DNA of 64,000 bases from Rhea pennata (Eukaryota > Chordata > Aves > Rheiformes > Rheidae), in NCBI RefSeq assembly GCF_028389875.1, contig NC_084687.1, forward strand, positions 7,414,157-7,478,156. Reading direction: 5' to 3'. Under the pieces are notes generated by a model. It was not told the DNA's origin. It did no database searches and worked only from the letters and a program-made list of their open reading frames with translations. Below, piece after piece: positions 1 through 14,100 of the stretch. A program made the translations under genes and the position numbers. Numbering within the stretch: position 1 is the stretch's first letter; each line of letters begins with the position of its first letter.

Positions 1-3000
1 AGCGAAAGCAGCGGTGCCTGTGGGCAATGAGCTGAGGAAGCCTGTGATCAAGGAGCAGCTCCTGCAAGGCTCGGCGGCGGCCGGGACCAGCGATCCGCTG
101 ACATCCGCAACGCGCAGCGCCAGCGTCGCAGCGGAGCCCTGGTGTGGTACCAACGTGCAAACGCGGACGGGCGGCGTCCCTGCCCCACGCCGCTCGCGCT
201 GGGCGTTATCGGCGTCGTTAACGGGCGCTGCTGCGGGCTGGCGGGCGGGAGCGTGCGGGCTGGCGCGGGTCCCTGAGGTCCCTTTGCAAAGCGGGAGCAA
301 TCCGCGGGGCGAAGCTGCAGGAGGGCGCTGGCGCCTCGGGCCTCCCCGGCACGTCGTTCCTGGAAGCAGACGTTGGGCAACACAGCGCCGGTGCCCAGGA
401 AACAGTCGTTGGGGTGCAACTGGCAGCCACAAACCTCCGGACTGCGGTCGCACGTTCCCCAGCCCCGGGTGGGTCTGCCGGCGCGCCCGCGGGAGAGCGG
501 TTGAAGACGGCATGCCTAGCTGGCAAGGACCAGCACGTGAGACCGCAGCGTTACCGAGCCTCTGCTCGCTGCCGTACGTCCACCGCAGACGTGGCTCCAT
601 GCGACAAGGTTTACGGCCGCACTTTGGGTGCGCCGCTCACCAGGGTGCGAGCGGGGCTGGCGGCAGTCCGTCCTCCGCCCCGCGGCGGCGGCAGCCCGGC
701 GGTGGCCGTGGCGCTCGGCGGTCGGGAGCTCGCGCCGGTGGGTCCCGCTCGCTCCGCAGGGTGCGGGCGGTGCAGGGGAGAGGCCTTCAAAAACTTTAAA
801 ATACGTTAAAAATAATAATAATAAATAAGGCAATAGCTGTTCCACTGCCAGCAGCCCGGCTTTTTCTGTACCGCCTGGCAACGCTGCATCTCAAGAGCAG
901 TTAAGAGGTGAAGAACCACCGCGCGGCTTGTTCGTCCTTGGTCTGCGGAGCCGCCGGCGGATTAACCCGGAGTTCCTGGGCACGGCGCTGCTTTCCCCGC
1001 CTCGGCGGGGAGGAGGGCCGCTTGCTGCGGAGCCCCTCGGAGGCTGGAGCACTGCCCCCCGTCCTCCTTCTGCCCCGCTGAGCCCCATTAGCGAAGCCCC
1101 CAGAGCAGCGCTGCCTGCGGCGAGAAACCTCCTAAGCACATTAGCCTCACAGCGGAGCTGGCACACGAATAACCCACGACAGCCAAGAAACGCGGAGTCC
1201 GAGGGGGCTGCTTGAGGCTTTCGCTGTTGCTGGCAGACCTGAAGCACGGAGCGAGCTCGGAAACGCGGATACAGCGAGGTGTAAGGCAGGAGCCAAGTGG
1301 CTCCGATCGGCAGAGGCCACTCCGCCCGTAATCCGGGTAGCGCGACGCCGGGACCTGCGAGCCACCGCGGTGCGGCAGCTCCGGGACGCCTGGATCCCGT
1401 GGTCTGCGGCAGGAGTCTGGAAAAACGTGTTAACTCTTAAAATGGGCATGAGTGTCACTGAAACAAGGTTAACGCTGCATCCAGCAGCTGTTCAGCCCCT
1501 CAGCTTGATGACAGAAAAAAGGCAGTAAAAACAGTGAAGCATGGAAAATACTGGCTGCTGTCCTGAGCAGAAAAAAATAAAAATACTTCTATATCTGCAT
1601 TGCAATTGAGGCTGAAATGTGAGCAATTCCTATCCCAGATGTTAACTTATCTGCTTGTGTTTCTGCCCAAATGAACCCTTAGCACTAACGGGTTTTTCCC
1701 CCCCTCGGTCACGAATTCAAAGCGTTTTGCGAGGCGCTGCAGGAGCTTTCGCTACTTCACAGACGAACCGAGGCGCAGTGCAGAGTCCCCCCGCTCCCCC
1801 ACGGCGAGTTTGGCGGGGAGCAAGGACCCGGGGCCGGGGGTCTCCTCTCCTTCGGAGAGGCTTCTCGCTTCTCCCAGACGCGCAGCTGCTTCTGCGAGGT
1901 GGCGGGTCCCTGGCGCGGCTGGTGCTTCCGGCTTCTCCGTGGGCGTTACTTGGAAATGAAGCGGCTTTTTCTCGGCACCCCGCGGCGCGGCGCGGCGCCC
2001 GAGCCCTGCACCCTTCCTAGGAGCCTCGCCAGGAGGGCGCAGAGCCGTCCCCAGGCCGGCGCGGCACGGCGCGGCGCGGCGCTGCTCGCCCTTCCGGCCG
2101 CCTGGAAGTCCAGATTCCGGCCGCAAACGCTGATCTGGGTGAATTTTGCTTCAGAAAAACCTCGCAAAAGCCGGTTCGTTCGGAGGAGCTGGGTCAGCAG
2201 CTCTTACCACGGCCGGTTTAACACCCGTCTGCGTTTGAGTTAATTACTTCCTTTTGAATGTATATTTGTTTTAGTACTGTTAGGTGTACTAGGCTGTAGT
2301 ACAATTAATCAAGTGTCAGGATGCTTCACAGCCCCGGTATAGGCATCTTTCATTAACCGGCATTTAAATGGAAACAGCTTTGCTCATTTTAACGGGTTCA
2401 ACCAACCCTCCCAATCCCAAACCTCTGAGCAGTGCTGTGAGGCTGGGAAAGCTAAGCCTGCAGGTGAATTTTGCAGAAAGACGGTTTTTCTCTCTTTTTT
2501 TTTTTTCCTCCCCTCCCCTCCTATTTCTTCCTCCCTCAAATGCAGGAAGAGATGCTCCGCAGCTTGAGAGAGTAATGTAAAATAATGGATTAGTTTTCAT
2601 GTGGGAGAAATAAAGCAAAACCAAGTGGCTTGCGGCAGCACGGCCGGGGCTTCTCGCGCGCGGGAAGCCGGTCCCGTCGCCCTGGCTGGGAAGCAGCCGC
2701 TGCCGAGACCCACGACGGGCCGATGCTCCGGGGACGAGAGGCGAAGCGGGGTCCTGCGCCCCGGGGAACGCTCGTCTGCAAGGCGAGATTGGCGGGGGGC
2801 CCCGAGAGGTTGCTTCAGCCGTTAATTGCGGAAAGGCAGCTGTGGAGAGGAGCGTGCCCGGCCCCGGGGAGATCCCCGCGCCCCCGGCGCTCTCGCGTCG
2901 TAGCCTCCCGATTGAAGAGGAGGGAAAATCGTTGTAATGGCAACGTCCAACTGTCAAATACGGCCAGGCTGGAAATCAGTCCACCCAAACGGAAAACAGG

Positions 3001-3460
3001 GAGTTCGGGGGAGGGAGGCTGGCAGAAAGAGGGAAAAGGTTTCTGCTTGGAGACCAATTAAAATGCCACGAGAGGGTTTTCAGGACGCACGGCAGCTTTT
3101 CCTGGTTTGGTGAGGAGACAAAAGCGTCTCGGTAAACGCTGACGCGCTCGGGAGCCGTTCCGCTGTCCCCAGGACAGCGGGAAGATGCTGTTTGCAGGAT
3201 CGTCCGCAGGGGACACGGAGGGGCTGGCAGCTGAGATCTGCCTTCAGTGTTTTCATGCAGCTTTCTGGGAGCGGAAAGACGGCAGCAGCCTGCGGCCTGG
3301 AGCCTCTGCGCCCCGTGCACGCAGAGCACCTCCGCCGCCCCCCCCCCGGGACGCAGCCTGCCCGGCTTGGCCCCGGCGGCCCCGTGCTGGCACGGCGGCC
3401 CCGCGCGCGGGGACGGGCTGCAGCGGCTTATTGCTGTGTGTTAAAAGGCAGGCTACAAGA
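1..3460. promoter_or_regulatory. CpG-rich cluster without a supported coding exon
   Basis: Dense CpG and GC-rich stretches occur at roughly 1-780, 910-1480, 1690-2235, 2620-2930 and 3170-3450, separated by AT-richer spacers (for example 790-840, 1490-1680 and 2240-2600). The open frames here lack recognisable domains and look like stop-poor GC-rich DNA. In vertebrates the neighbour of CTTNBP2NL on this side is KCND3, transcribed away from it, so this could be the CpG island and non-coding first exon of KCND3 on the minus strand. That is inference from synteny only; no KCND3 protein sequence is visible. Confidence 0.5.
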
Positions 3461-6400
3461 TCCATTTATTTTTTTTCCGGATTTAGTTTGCAAACAGCAT
3501 ACGTTGCTTTACCTACAGCCTCTGTCTCTGCAAATGACGCCTTCTGAGCATGAGTTAGTCTAGAACCTGGTTTCCTAAGTGTGCTGCATTCAAGGCATAT
3601 TATTCACAAAATCAATACAGAGTTTGTGGACTTCTGTGGACAGGATCCCAGATACTCTCATTTAAGGTTAGCTGGAGCCTGTTTTGGATTATTGTATTCT
3701 TAAGTGGGCAAGATCTTAGCTAGTTGACAAAAACAAAGAGATTATTTAAGTCAGTTGTTTAAAAGAAGCCAACCAGGGTGCTCTGGAAACGGCAGTTGGA
3801 GAACATCAGAAACCTTAATGCTACTAAGTCTGTTTACTCATTAAGCACAGCTACGTTCCTCTCCAAGATTACACAGTCTGAGAGCTCTGGTGCTCAACTG
3901 GAGAAGCTGTTGATATATCAAATTACAATAGCGTTTCTGAGCCCCTTTAGAAACATCACTGGAAAATGTGAACATGGTTTCTTGGCAGTGCTTGAGCAAA
4001 TACACTCATGCACACTTGAGCGGGAGATCTGCTCCCTCCTGCCCTGCTGTGCGTGTTCAGTACGAGCAGGCTGAGGAGCAAAACGCGGCGAGGGGAGACG
4101 CATGGGCCTTTTTTTTTTTTTTCCATATTACAAGGTAAATTAACGAAATGCAGGTTTGAATAACATGTAAATATAGCATCTGCCCTGCAGGTGCTTTCTG
4201 GAGCTGATAAAATGCTCTGTTCTCGGTAACAGCTTGACAACTGCTGTATGAAAGCAAATGAAAGCCACTTGGTTTTGCTTCATTTGGAGAGAAATAACAA
4301 AATAGAATATATGAAATATATATACTGCCTGCAACTCTTCAGACTACATGTCTTAAAAGCATATTTTTCATCTAGGTGCAGAAATTGCCTAACAAAGCAT
4401 GCCTAATTTTGGCACTGGTTATTTTTCTTATCTCTTATGAACTAGGTCAGCTATCAGTAGAGCAGCTATTTTGCAATGCCAAGGTAGAAGACTGCTTTGC
4501 TTTTTCTCTTGTTTAATGCTAACAGTTGGGATCTTTCATTTAAGCTTGTTCTGGATTTGAAGCCTTGCAATGAAGCCCTTCTCCGAGCAAGGCCAGGCAC
4601 CATCTGATTTTTAGTGGTCAGCTGGCCGTCTGTGCTCAGCAAGCCAGCTCTGCGGCTCCTGAAGCAAGCGGTGGAAGGCATGTGCTCAAGCCTAGCAAGG
4701 AAAAAATGCATTTTGCCCAATATAAGACTCTTTCTGCATGACCCAGTGCATTCTCAAAGCACTAAGGACACAAGCTCCTTAAGCACCACGCATATGGTTT
4801 GTTCTCACTGAAATGCAAGGGTGTGTCGTTATCAGAGCAGATGGGGGTCTTCTTCCAGCCCTCCAAGGCAGAGGAAACGTGAATGCCATAAAACTGAGGC
4901 AAAAGGAGGGTGAGTGCCCAGACCGCGCTGTCATCGGTAGTGACGCCGTTGCCTGCTGTGATCTTAGGCGTCCCCCTGCCTTCCTCCTCCTCTTGGGGCC
5001 TCAAGCTGTCCTGCAGCATCCGTGCGAGGGCTGAGCTACGCGTGCTTTGGGGGCAATGACATTGGATGTCCTCCCTGCAAAGGAGGAAAATGCAGAACCA
5101 GAGAGCGTTCTTGCACGCTGCATGGGCTTTGCTGTCCTTAAACATGCACCTTGTACTGCTGGTCTGAAAAGCATTATTTCTGGAGAAAGGGCTCGGAAAT
5201 TGCTATGCTGGATGCAATCATGCTGTTATCTTTCCACAGAAAGAAGTTTATCTTCTGTCACCAAAACAGATCTATTCAGTGAACTGTGTGGAGTTTAAGC
5301 AGTAATAATAGACTGGTGGAAAAACACGTAATTTGCCTTCCTCTAATCAAGAAACCAGGACAAAGTTAAAGCAATATATATTTTTTTCCAGGGCCAGTTG
5401 GAAAAAATGGAGCTTATTTTGTATTGTTCTGCCCTGCAAATATGATGCAGAACCCTTCTGCAATTGTTTTACCGTTAGCAATTAGCTTATGCATCTGAAT
5501 GTACTCGGTATAAGCTATGGGGTTTGTGTGCAGGCTGAGAGACTTGGGTTTTGAATCCTGTGTTTTACACCAGTCACCTCTGCTGAGGGAGAAAGCTCTG
5601 ATGGAATTGGAAAAGACAGAGAAGGGCAAAAATACAAATAAGATTTATGGAAGGACTTCTGTATGAAGGGGCCTTAACTCAACTATGACTCTTCAGTTTG
5701 CAAAGGAGAAGCTGCGCAAGGGAAGCACGATAGAAATTTGCAAGAAGTTTCAGTCTTTTGGAGGGATTTTTTGTTTTGTTTTGTTTTCTTACTGCCACTT
5801 CTTGCAGAATTGAAGCAAGGGGGTTTCAAATGGAACGATCAGGCACCTGGTTTTTCGGGCGTTGGGCAGAGACAACCCTGGACTCCTCTGCCTCGCTCAC
5901 GGACATGGTCTGGTGGTTTGCACAGCGTAACCTCTTGGGAGGGTCTGCAAAGGGCTCTGGGGCCCCTGTGATGAACTAGTCATGGTCACGAAGCAGCAGA
6001 GATCACAGCTGCTACTGTATGTGGTGCAGGGTTGTGGTAAAAGAGGCTTTTTGGTCACTAGGGCTCTGACCTGCTTACCTTGAACTGCCAAACTCTTTGG
6101 GTTTGTGCCTGGTCAGGGTTGGAATAGCTTCCACGGAACAGCAAGGGCTTGCAGGGGCCAGCTGCTCAGACTGGGGACTTCAGTTCACGAGTCCTGTATA
6201 ATATTAAGCCCATGAAAATGAGAGCTGCTGAGCGATGGATAATATGAAGTATGACAGCCTCAAAAGATGAGGTTATGTCTTCCTTCCAAGGCGCTGAAAA
6301 ATTAGCCGTCAGACGCAGCTCCTGGAGCTGCCTTGGTATGGAGGCACTGCTCCCTCTGGCTTCTTTGCCTGTGTCTTAACAAAGGCAGAAGCCATCCCTG

Positions 6401-8627
6401 AGCGCTCTGCTCTAAATAAATGGATCTGTTCTTTTAATAAGTTAAGACCTCTGCCATGGTGTATTAACCTAGTCATTCTTTAAATGACTTCTTAGAGTTC
6501 TCATGAAGAAATCACTTAGCTTACTTATTCCACTCCAAAGCAGAAAAAAACTTGTCTGAGTTCAAAGCAGAAGAAGGTGCCTGAAATGGAAATAAATGAA
6601 TACTGAAGCAGATAAGTTTTGCAGCTTCAGTCAAATAAAACATGAATATTGTCTTTCGCTTTCTTCCTAGTAGTAAAGCATGAGGAAAGCAATTTAATTG
6701 TAGCAGCACTCAAGGTGGGTCAAGGGGGATTGGACACAGCAAAAAGGTCTCATTAGAACACTTAGTTCAGCATTATAGTTAAAGTGTGGCTGTGTTTCCA
6801 TGCTCTAAATCTTCATGGTTTACATGAACAAAGAGATCAAGATCTGAAGTGCTCTGCAAAAACTGTTCCTGGTTTCTGACTGCTTTAGCTATTTAACTAA
6901 CTTCAGCTAACTTTAAGCTATTGCAGCATTCCTTATTTGATTTATGCGGCTCCAGAAAATCATGCTCAGGTATGTCCATCCCCGTATCCCTAGCTAACTC
7001 AAATATGAAGTATTTTAGTTAAAATAGGAGGAAGATTTCTGGAAGTTTGGACTGGCCAAGGAGCTAGTGCCCGTAAACTTGTTTTGCATTTTGACATGAT
7101 TTGATTACATAAATGCCTTATGCATCAATTTAAAGTTGACTGGAGCACCTTTGTAGAATTACTTCTTCCTGATTCGGTCAGTGTATAGAAAAGCTGGATT
7201 CTCTTTGTAAGGAAAAGCTACTTTTAGAGTGTGTGTCATGTTACCTCCAACAGGTACACACAGGATACGTTACTGTCACTGCTGTCTAACAAACTCTCGT
7301 CTCCAGCCTCTCGAGGATGGGGTCTATAACTCGGTGCAATTTCCACCAGCCAGTTCCGGGAAAAGGATTGAATTTCTCTTGTGTGGTCCCCTGACAAACC
7401 GATCGCTCCTAGTCCTAGGACTTTCAGTACGTTTTGGTAATTTCTGTAAGAGTCCACACTGATAGGTGAACTCCACGCCTGTACTTGCCTTGCAGGTGTC
7501 TGCGGTGGCAAGGAGGGACTCGCGGGGCGGGCTGAGAAAGGACGGGGCTGCCGGCGGCCCCAGACTGCTGGGAGCTGCGCAGGCGACGGCTGATTGCTGC
7601 TGCTGCCCGCGAAGCCACGCGGGCAACCGCTTAACGCCGGGCCTCCCCGCTCCTTTCTGGTTAAAGGGATGATTAGAAAACGTTGCCCAGCTAGCCTGCT
7701 GGCTTGGTCGGTTCACAGAACCATTTGTCCTTCCCATTCCTCGTCTGGGTTTTCATGCTTCTCCTCTCTTTTCTGCTCTCCCAACTGCAGAGGCAAAGAA
7801 ATCAATCAGTGTCCCCGAGCCCTGGCAAGCAATCGTCCATCAGCGAAAGCAATTTCCAGATGCACAGAGCGCAGGGTAATTCGAAGAAAGCGAGAGCATG
7901 GACTGTGTTGTTAGGTAAGGGTCATTTCCGAGTATATTTCTACTTTCAACTACTTTTATGACCTGGTCTGGTAAAAACAGTATTACATGCTCTGTAGAGA
8001 GAGCCCAGCATGGTAGATGAGGTGGCAAACTCCTGCTTCCTATCAAAGCGTTCGATCACTACCCGAGAACACTTCTGCTAAACGAGCAGCTCACGACGTG
8101 CTTTTTGCTGGTAAATCGCTCAAGAAGTTCACAAGGACAAAGCGACATTTCTTCTTGCTGCCTGTAATTAATACCATTAAAGTCCCTGCCTGGGCCAATC
8201 CGGCTGTCTTTGTCCAGAAAATCCGGACAGCTCTTGACAGAAGCAGCTCGATCCCGTGTGCTTACACGCGAAGACCGCGTGGTCCAGCCCCAGAGACAGC
8301 CCCTCCGCCCGCCTGCCCGTTCCTCGAGTCGCCTTGCTGCTCTGAAGCAGATGATATTAAGCCTCCTTGACAGGCCAATGCATCTCCCCGACAGTCGCTG
8401 CCGGACACGGACGTCAGCCACCAGCCTCGTGTCCCTAGTGGAAGAATGTGCGTTGGTGGCAGGCTGCTGGGGGGCAGCAGAGGCTGGGGGGGTTCTGCAT
8501 CACAGTGGTGCCTGCTTGAACATTGATTCCAGGTCAAGGCAGAGAGAGATTCCAGTCTGCAATTTTTCTTGGAAATTTGAATGCTGATAGAGATGAATGT
8601 GTCTCGTTCCATCTCTCTCCTGTCTCT
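3461..8627. other. Intergenic DNA, no gene seen
   Basis: This is AT-richer non-repetitive DNA with stops in all frames and only short chance ORFs. A small GC-rich patch sits at about 7490-7670. I see no exon-like frame flanked by splice sites that matches a known family, and no recognisable CR1 3' end. Confidence 0.6.
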
Positions 8628-8850
8628 GCACACACAGAGGTGGCACGGGTCCCTGCGGCACACACGGAGGTGGCAGAGGTGGCACGGGTCCCTGTGGCGC
8701 ACATGGAGGTGGCAGAGGTGGCACGGGTCCCTGCGGCACACGTGGAGGTGGCACGGGTCCCTGTGGCACAAACGGAGGTGGCAGAGGTGGCACGGGTCCC
8801 TGCAGGGCACACATGGAGGTGGCACGGGTCCCTGCAGTGCATGCAGAGGT
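8628..8850. repeat. Minisatellite, 39-bp unit with 30-32-bp short variants
   Basis: The core GGTGGCACGGGTCCCTG recurs at about 8639, 8678, 8717, 8747, 8786 and 8818, giving spacings of 39, 39, 30, 39 and 32 bp. The short units lack an internal GGTGGCAGA-type segment of about 9 bp, so the array is a mixture of two unit lengths. Reading frames through it on both strands are repeat-derived and are not called as genes. Confidence 0.9.
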
Positions 8851-10852
8851 GGAACACAACTCACACCTCGGTCACCCACCCTGGAGCAAAGGGGTTGGTT
8901 ATTTTTTATCGCACAAGCAGGGATCTTCAAGTGACATTGGACCTCATTTAGGCACCAAAAGGATTCACCAATCCCATCCTAAACAGTTAACTTGATGAAG
9001 ATCTTTTTTGCTGTGGTATTTTTTTTCTTCTCTTTCTATTTTACATTATGTTCTCTCCGAACAGAGGTCAATTTTCAGCCTAGCTATGGCTGTATGTAAT
9101 AGGTGAATAAATGCTTATGAAGAAAAAGAAATGGAGAAATTATCTCAACAGGCTGTAGAGTCTGGGATGGTTCTTGAGCTGGTACAGCCTGGCACCGGAT
9201 CCGTGACCGTGCCGTGCGAGGACCTCCTCAGTTAGCTTTATGTAAACTAGCACGTGCGGTGCAAGGCGGATGACACGTAAGTCACTGCTGGAGATACAAT
9301 GACTGAGCTTGTTTGGCTGCAGTATTAAATGAATGCATGCAGTGTCTGGAGGGATACTTTTATATAAAGAATATATTCTGTGTTATGTGTGTATCCAGAT
9401 CTAGAAGCAAATTTTCTTTTCTTTCAATTTGCTATATGTATGTATCTTCAGCAGATACTTCCCTTTATCATAAATATCAATGAAATTTTTTTTTCATAGA
9501 AAAAATTAATTATTAGATCAAAGTTACATAAAAGACATATCAAAAGCAGCCATTTGGTAATAACAAAGAATCAGTTTCCCAAGGAGAAATCTCCCTCTTG
9601 TGTCATAAAAAAAGGCATTTCTAGATTACCTTTGGAAAAATGATGGCTGTTAAATCTTACATAATGTAACATAAGCCTTTCTGAAGTGCTGAGAAAGCCA
9701 ATTCAAACATAGCTGGAGTGCCAAAGAATAAAAGAGGAATACTTAGCAACTGAAGTTGCAAATTGCCTGATTGGAAGAAAGGGTTTTTCCAAACATCCTT
9801 TGAACTGTAGCTATTTCTTAGCTGCTCTAACATGATCATTTTAGCCCCTTTGTCTTTCATTCAGAGACAGGACACTCGGGAGACGCAAGCAAGGACAGCC
9901 CGGCTTTGCAGGCAGGGAGACTGCGGCCACGAGTCATGTCGCTGCACGTCGAGCAGCCTGTCCCGCAAGGTCACAGCAGAGCTGGGAAGCAGACACGGGC
10001 CTGAGATCTACTGCTGCTCTTGGCGGCCACCTTCACCACTTCGTCACCGTTGGTCCAGCACCAAGAGGTTCCCCTAAGCATCGCGTTGCCCTGAGCAGGC
10101 CAAGGCCTTTTTTGTGCAATGCCAGTAATGTGGGTACCGCAACACTCACAAGGGAGGGTTTGTACCAAAGAGACGATGCCGAGAGGATTTTCCCTTATTT
10201 GCACGCTCAGTTTAGGCAGCTATGGCTGTGTTTGCTTAGGTACTGTATATTTCCGTATGATGCTTCATTCTTATTTCCCTTAGGTGTAATTGGATTTTTC
10301 TCAATAAGCAACCAAATTAAAAAAAAAGAGGTTTATTGCATCTCTTTAGTATTCACTTGTTTAAGGTTTGGAGTATTGTTTGCTTTTAAAATCAAGGATG
10401 CATTTTTAACAGCAAACCAGCACCATAACTTCTGCTTTAAAAAGACCTATGAGTTTTATGAAGCTATTTTACACTGCTCCAGAGTTTCAGGAGGAAAGAA
10501 AAAAACACTCTGTCACAAACAGAAATATATTTTTATAGCAGCAAAATTCCTAAAATGAGACTATAGATCTTCTGCTAATACACGGAGCCTTCAGCAATAC
10601 ACACCCACATGCCAGCACAGACAACACACAGCCATAGAGATGGATGCCATACAATATTTAAAGAGAAAAAATATATAACTCAAAGGAGGTAGTGCTGGAT
10701 CTTTTCCCAGATGGATTCTCGTTTTGACAGTACCACAGACATGACAGATGTGCTTCTTTCTAATTGTTTGTATTTGAGCTTTATCCCTTGTTTGTGAGAT
10801 TTTCAGTAGAAATTGCCTGTCTTCTAGCCATTTTATTCTCTCCTTTGGAATT

Positions 10853-10897
<45 letters not shown>

Positions 10898-13800
10898 GTT
10901 GCTGACTCTCTCCAGCATTGCTAAGTTTCTCCCTCTGCACAGGGTGATTGAAGGGTTTCGATGGGCCTGTTTAAACCCTTCTTCACTTTCAGGACCTGTA
11001 AAACTTCCTTAACAGACACTTCAGAAGCACTAGGAATACCTAGGAAAAAAGAGTAAAGGTTTAATTACGAAACCAGTGCACTTAAAGGAAAGTTAATGTA
11101 CAGTTAAATGATCCTCCTGCTAAATGTGCTAAGAGTCAACATAACACACAAGTTCAATGCTTGAACTTGCAATTACTGCTGCACAAAAAGGACTCAACTC
11201 ACTGGCTCTCCTGCAAACAATGGTCTTGAAAAACAATTATTAGAAATAGTAGTCTGCTGGAGAAGTCAGACAGGAAGCAGAATTGAAGTTAAAGTGAAAT
11301 TTGTCCAAATATCAAGGAATGCTGTGCTTTTAAAAATTTTGGAGGTTTATCTCTAGCAGCTTCCAAGGTGTATTCTTGCAGTGCCCCAAAACTGGCACTG
11401 ATTCACTAACTGCTCGTTCTTATCTGTGACTTGTGCCACATGCTATCAACTGATAGAGATGAAATAGGACCAACTGCACACGCTCGTGCCCATCCTGACG
11501 GCTCAAGAGCAAGTACCTCAGTGATTTGTATCTGCCCTCTCCTCGTCCCTTCTCTGCTGTTCTTTTACATCAGAAAAGGACTGTGTGCGCATGATGGCAG
11601 GTACCTCATTTTTCTGTCCATCTCTGACACTCCTTGTAATCTGCTGCCTGCTAAAAATAATAAACAAGAAAAAATATGGCCAAGCAGCTGGGAGACAGAG
11701 GTCTTCCCGACCTCTGAGCATCTCTGCAAAGCAGCCTCCTCCTGTACCACTAATTCACTTCCCCTCAAACACAGGCCAGAGGGCAACTGAATATGTTTGT
11801 TTTCCTTCCCATGAGAACCTCCATTCACGAGGAGCCTGGAGCTGCCTTCGTGCTGGCGCCTGGAGCACGCTCCCTGCCGCCTGGAAACCATTAACCACAC
11901 AAATCTCCACTTGCCCAGCCTAGCACCTGGGAAGCTGCTCTTGCAGAGGCACCTCGGCATCCCGGCCAAATTCCTGACTTCAGATAGTCTGCGCTGTCTG
12001 TGAGAGTCATCTCCATGCAGGTCAGGCTAGGCGTGTACGCACAAGACCACACGTGCACGAGTATCTAGAAGGGCTCGGCTAAGAAATGTTTTTCTTCCCA
12101 TCTGTATTAATTTGCTGGGTTTCAAGGGTGCAGTTGTTCAGTTTTTCCCTCCCTGAGACCACCTAGAATGTTTGGGGCTCTCATTCCCTTCAGATGTTTG
12201 CTCTTCAGCTGTGCTGGGTTCATCAAATCTCCTTGCCACGTCCCTGAACAGAGAAGCTTTTGGTGCCAGATGTGCTCTGATGTAACTCATGCATCTGTGA
12301 CCTTTACTTGCTGAATTCATCGCCAGTCAATCACCAGCCACATGCAAAGCTCTTGCTGCACAAAGGTCTCCTTTCTCTGATGTTTCCAAGGCTGGGATTG
12401 GCCAGCAAGAGGAATGCTTCAGAAAAGAAATAACCAACTAGCAGACATTATCATACAGATAATCTATGCCAATTTGGAAATACAAATCCTTTCTCGCCAT
12501 TTTCAGATGCAAATTTAAATGGTTTTCTCTTTTTTTAGTAGTGCAACAGATTAGGCCTTGTTCTACAGCATGACGCATGGCTGGAGAAGTAGCTACCTAT
12601 GGTCTTTATTTTGCAGCCAGAGGTGAGGTGACCTGCCAGGAGCTACATGCAAAATCCAGAAGAAAGGCAGTGAAAGGCGGTACATTATAAATTCCATGAG
12701 CCCTAAAAGTGTGTCTCAGAAAGGAACAGTAATGGAGTCCAACCCAGCTGGGACTCATTTATGAAAGGAAGCATGCTGACATATAAATATCTGCAAAAAG
12801 TAACAGGACATCATGATCTGTATGTTATGTGGGAGCAAGATCATGACCAGACCAGGAGCTTGGGTCTCCTGTACTACAGGTCCACTTCTGCCTCAGATGG
12901 GCTTCGAGGCCATAACAGAGCCACTTTCCTGCCCCATACCTGTTTCATTAACTGCACGCATTTCAAAGAGAATTGGACTTTTGAATATTTGGGAGGGGAG
13001 GTCTTTTTAGCTCATGCTCTTAATGATTCTGTTAAAAATCTACTGTTCCTCTTTTGATGTTTTAGTTACATTTTGTGGCTGCTAATCAGAAAAATGTTCC
13101 AGGTTGGTAGTTCTTGAAAAAATCAAAGCTTCCATTCAGCCACTTGGTATTCAGAGACTGCTGAGTATAGCGTCATCTGCTTTTCTGCACCCTGCCATTG
13201 ACACAGCTGTTTCTGTATGCATGGAGAGCAGCGACTGAAGTGTAGTAGAAGCTCTCTGACACAGGAGGGAGCTGCGATCCCACAAAGAAGAAAGATGTTC
13301 CAAAATTCACTCGTTTTCTACATTACTGTGATTCACAGACAGACGGTTGCTCCTCGGCCTGGCCACTGAGCAAACAATCAACCAAAATTAGCCAGACTGA
13401 TCTGGGGCTGCAAATATCCACCAGATACTCTCATTCTGATTCACACCTACAGGCATTACCTTTGTTTTTTAACAGCTTTGGAAACATTTGACTACAGAAA
13501 GTTTTTGTCTTCTTACCCCAACCATTTGCAGTTTCGCATTGGCTTTAAGTTCACTTCAGAATACATGTTAATTCCAGTGACTCGCAAGCATGAATCACCA
13601 GGCTGACACTAACCATTAGATATAATTCTCACAGTCTTTCCCCCTTTTTTTCCTGAAGCGTAGCTTTTTCCAGTGAGATGAGTTGCTATGCCAGTTCACA
13701 GCCCAGACCTTCCTGGCAGGCTCCATGTCCTCACTCACAGGATGTGGTGAGCTGTCAGCCCTTTTCTGTCCAGCTTCCTTTGCGTATGTGACAAAAGGAC

Positions 13801-14100
13801 ATCTGCCCTAAAAAACATAAGGGTGAAAAAGAGAGACAGCAGGTGAAAAGCACTGAGCCAGGAGAAACACAGGGTGACAGGAAGCTGACTGTGATTGGGA
13901 AAAAAGCCAGAGGTCTTAACGTAACAGCTGCTCAGCTGTAGGCACAAGGATACCTGCGTCCTAGCAAAGCCAGAGCGGGTAACCCGCCGGCTTTCGCTTC
14001 TCCAGGCTCAGAGACTGCTAAACCAGCGGTACTGCAAAAGTTCCAGTATTTATCAAGGCTGGGGAAAAAATCTATAGTACTCCAACAGCTCTGCACAAGA
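8851..14100. other. Intergenic DNA, no gene seen
   Basis: AT-rich, largely non-repetitive sequence. The only conspicuous element is the long T tract at 10859-10896. The longest frames (for example 10112-10558 on + and 11565-11969 on -) have no recognisable domain and are treated as chance. Confidence 0.6.
10859..10896. repeat. Poly(T) tract of 38 bases
   Basis: An uninterrupted run of 38 T. On the minus strand it reads as poly(A), so it might be the tail of an old retrocopy whose body would lie at higher coordinates. I cannot recognise any gene in that direction. It may be only an expanded homopolymer, and its exact length is vulnerable to sequencing error. Confidence 0.85.

Noticed and set aside
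1-3460. KCND3 coding exon
   Set aside because: Searched by eye among translated frames for the conserved N-terminus and T1 domain of Kv4 channels; nothing matches in this window.
8628-8850. Possible CRISPR-like repeat arrays (here and at 41510-41795 and 59955-60130)
   Set aside because: The copies are directly tandem, with no unique spacers, in a vertebrate genome; they are minisatellites.
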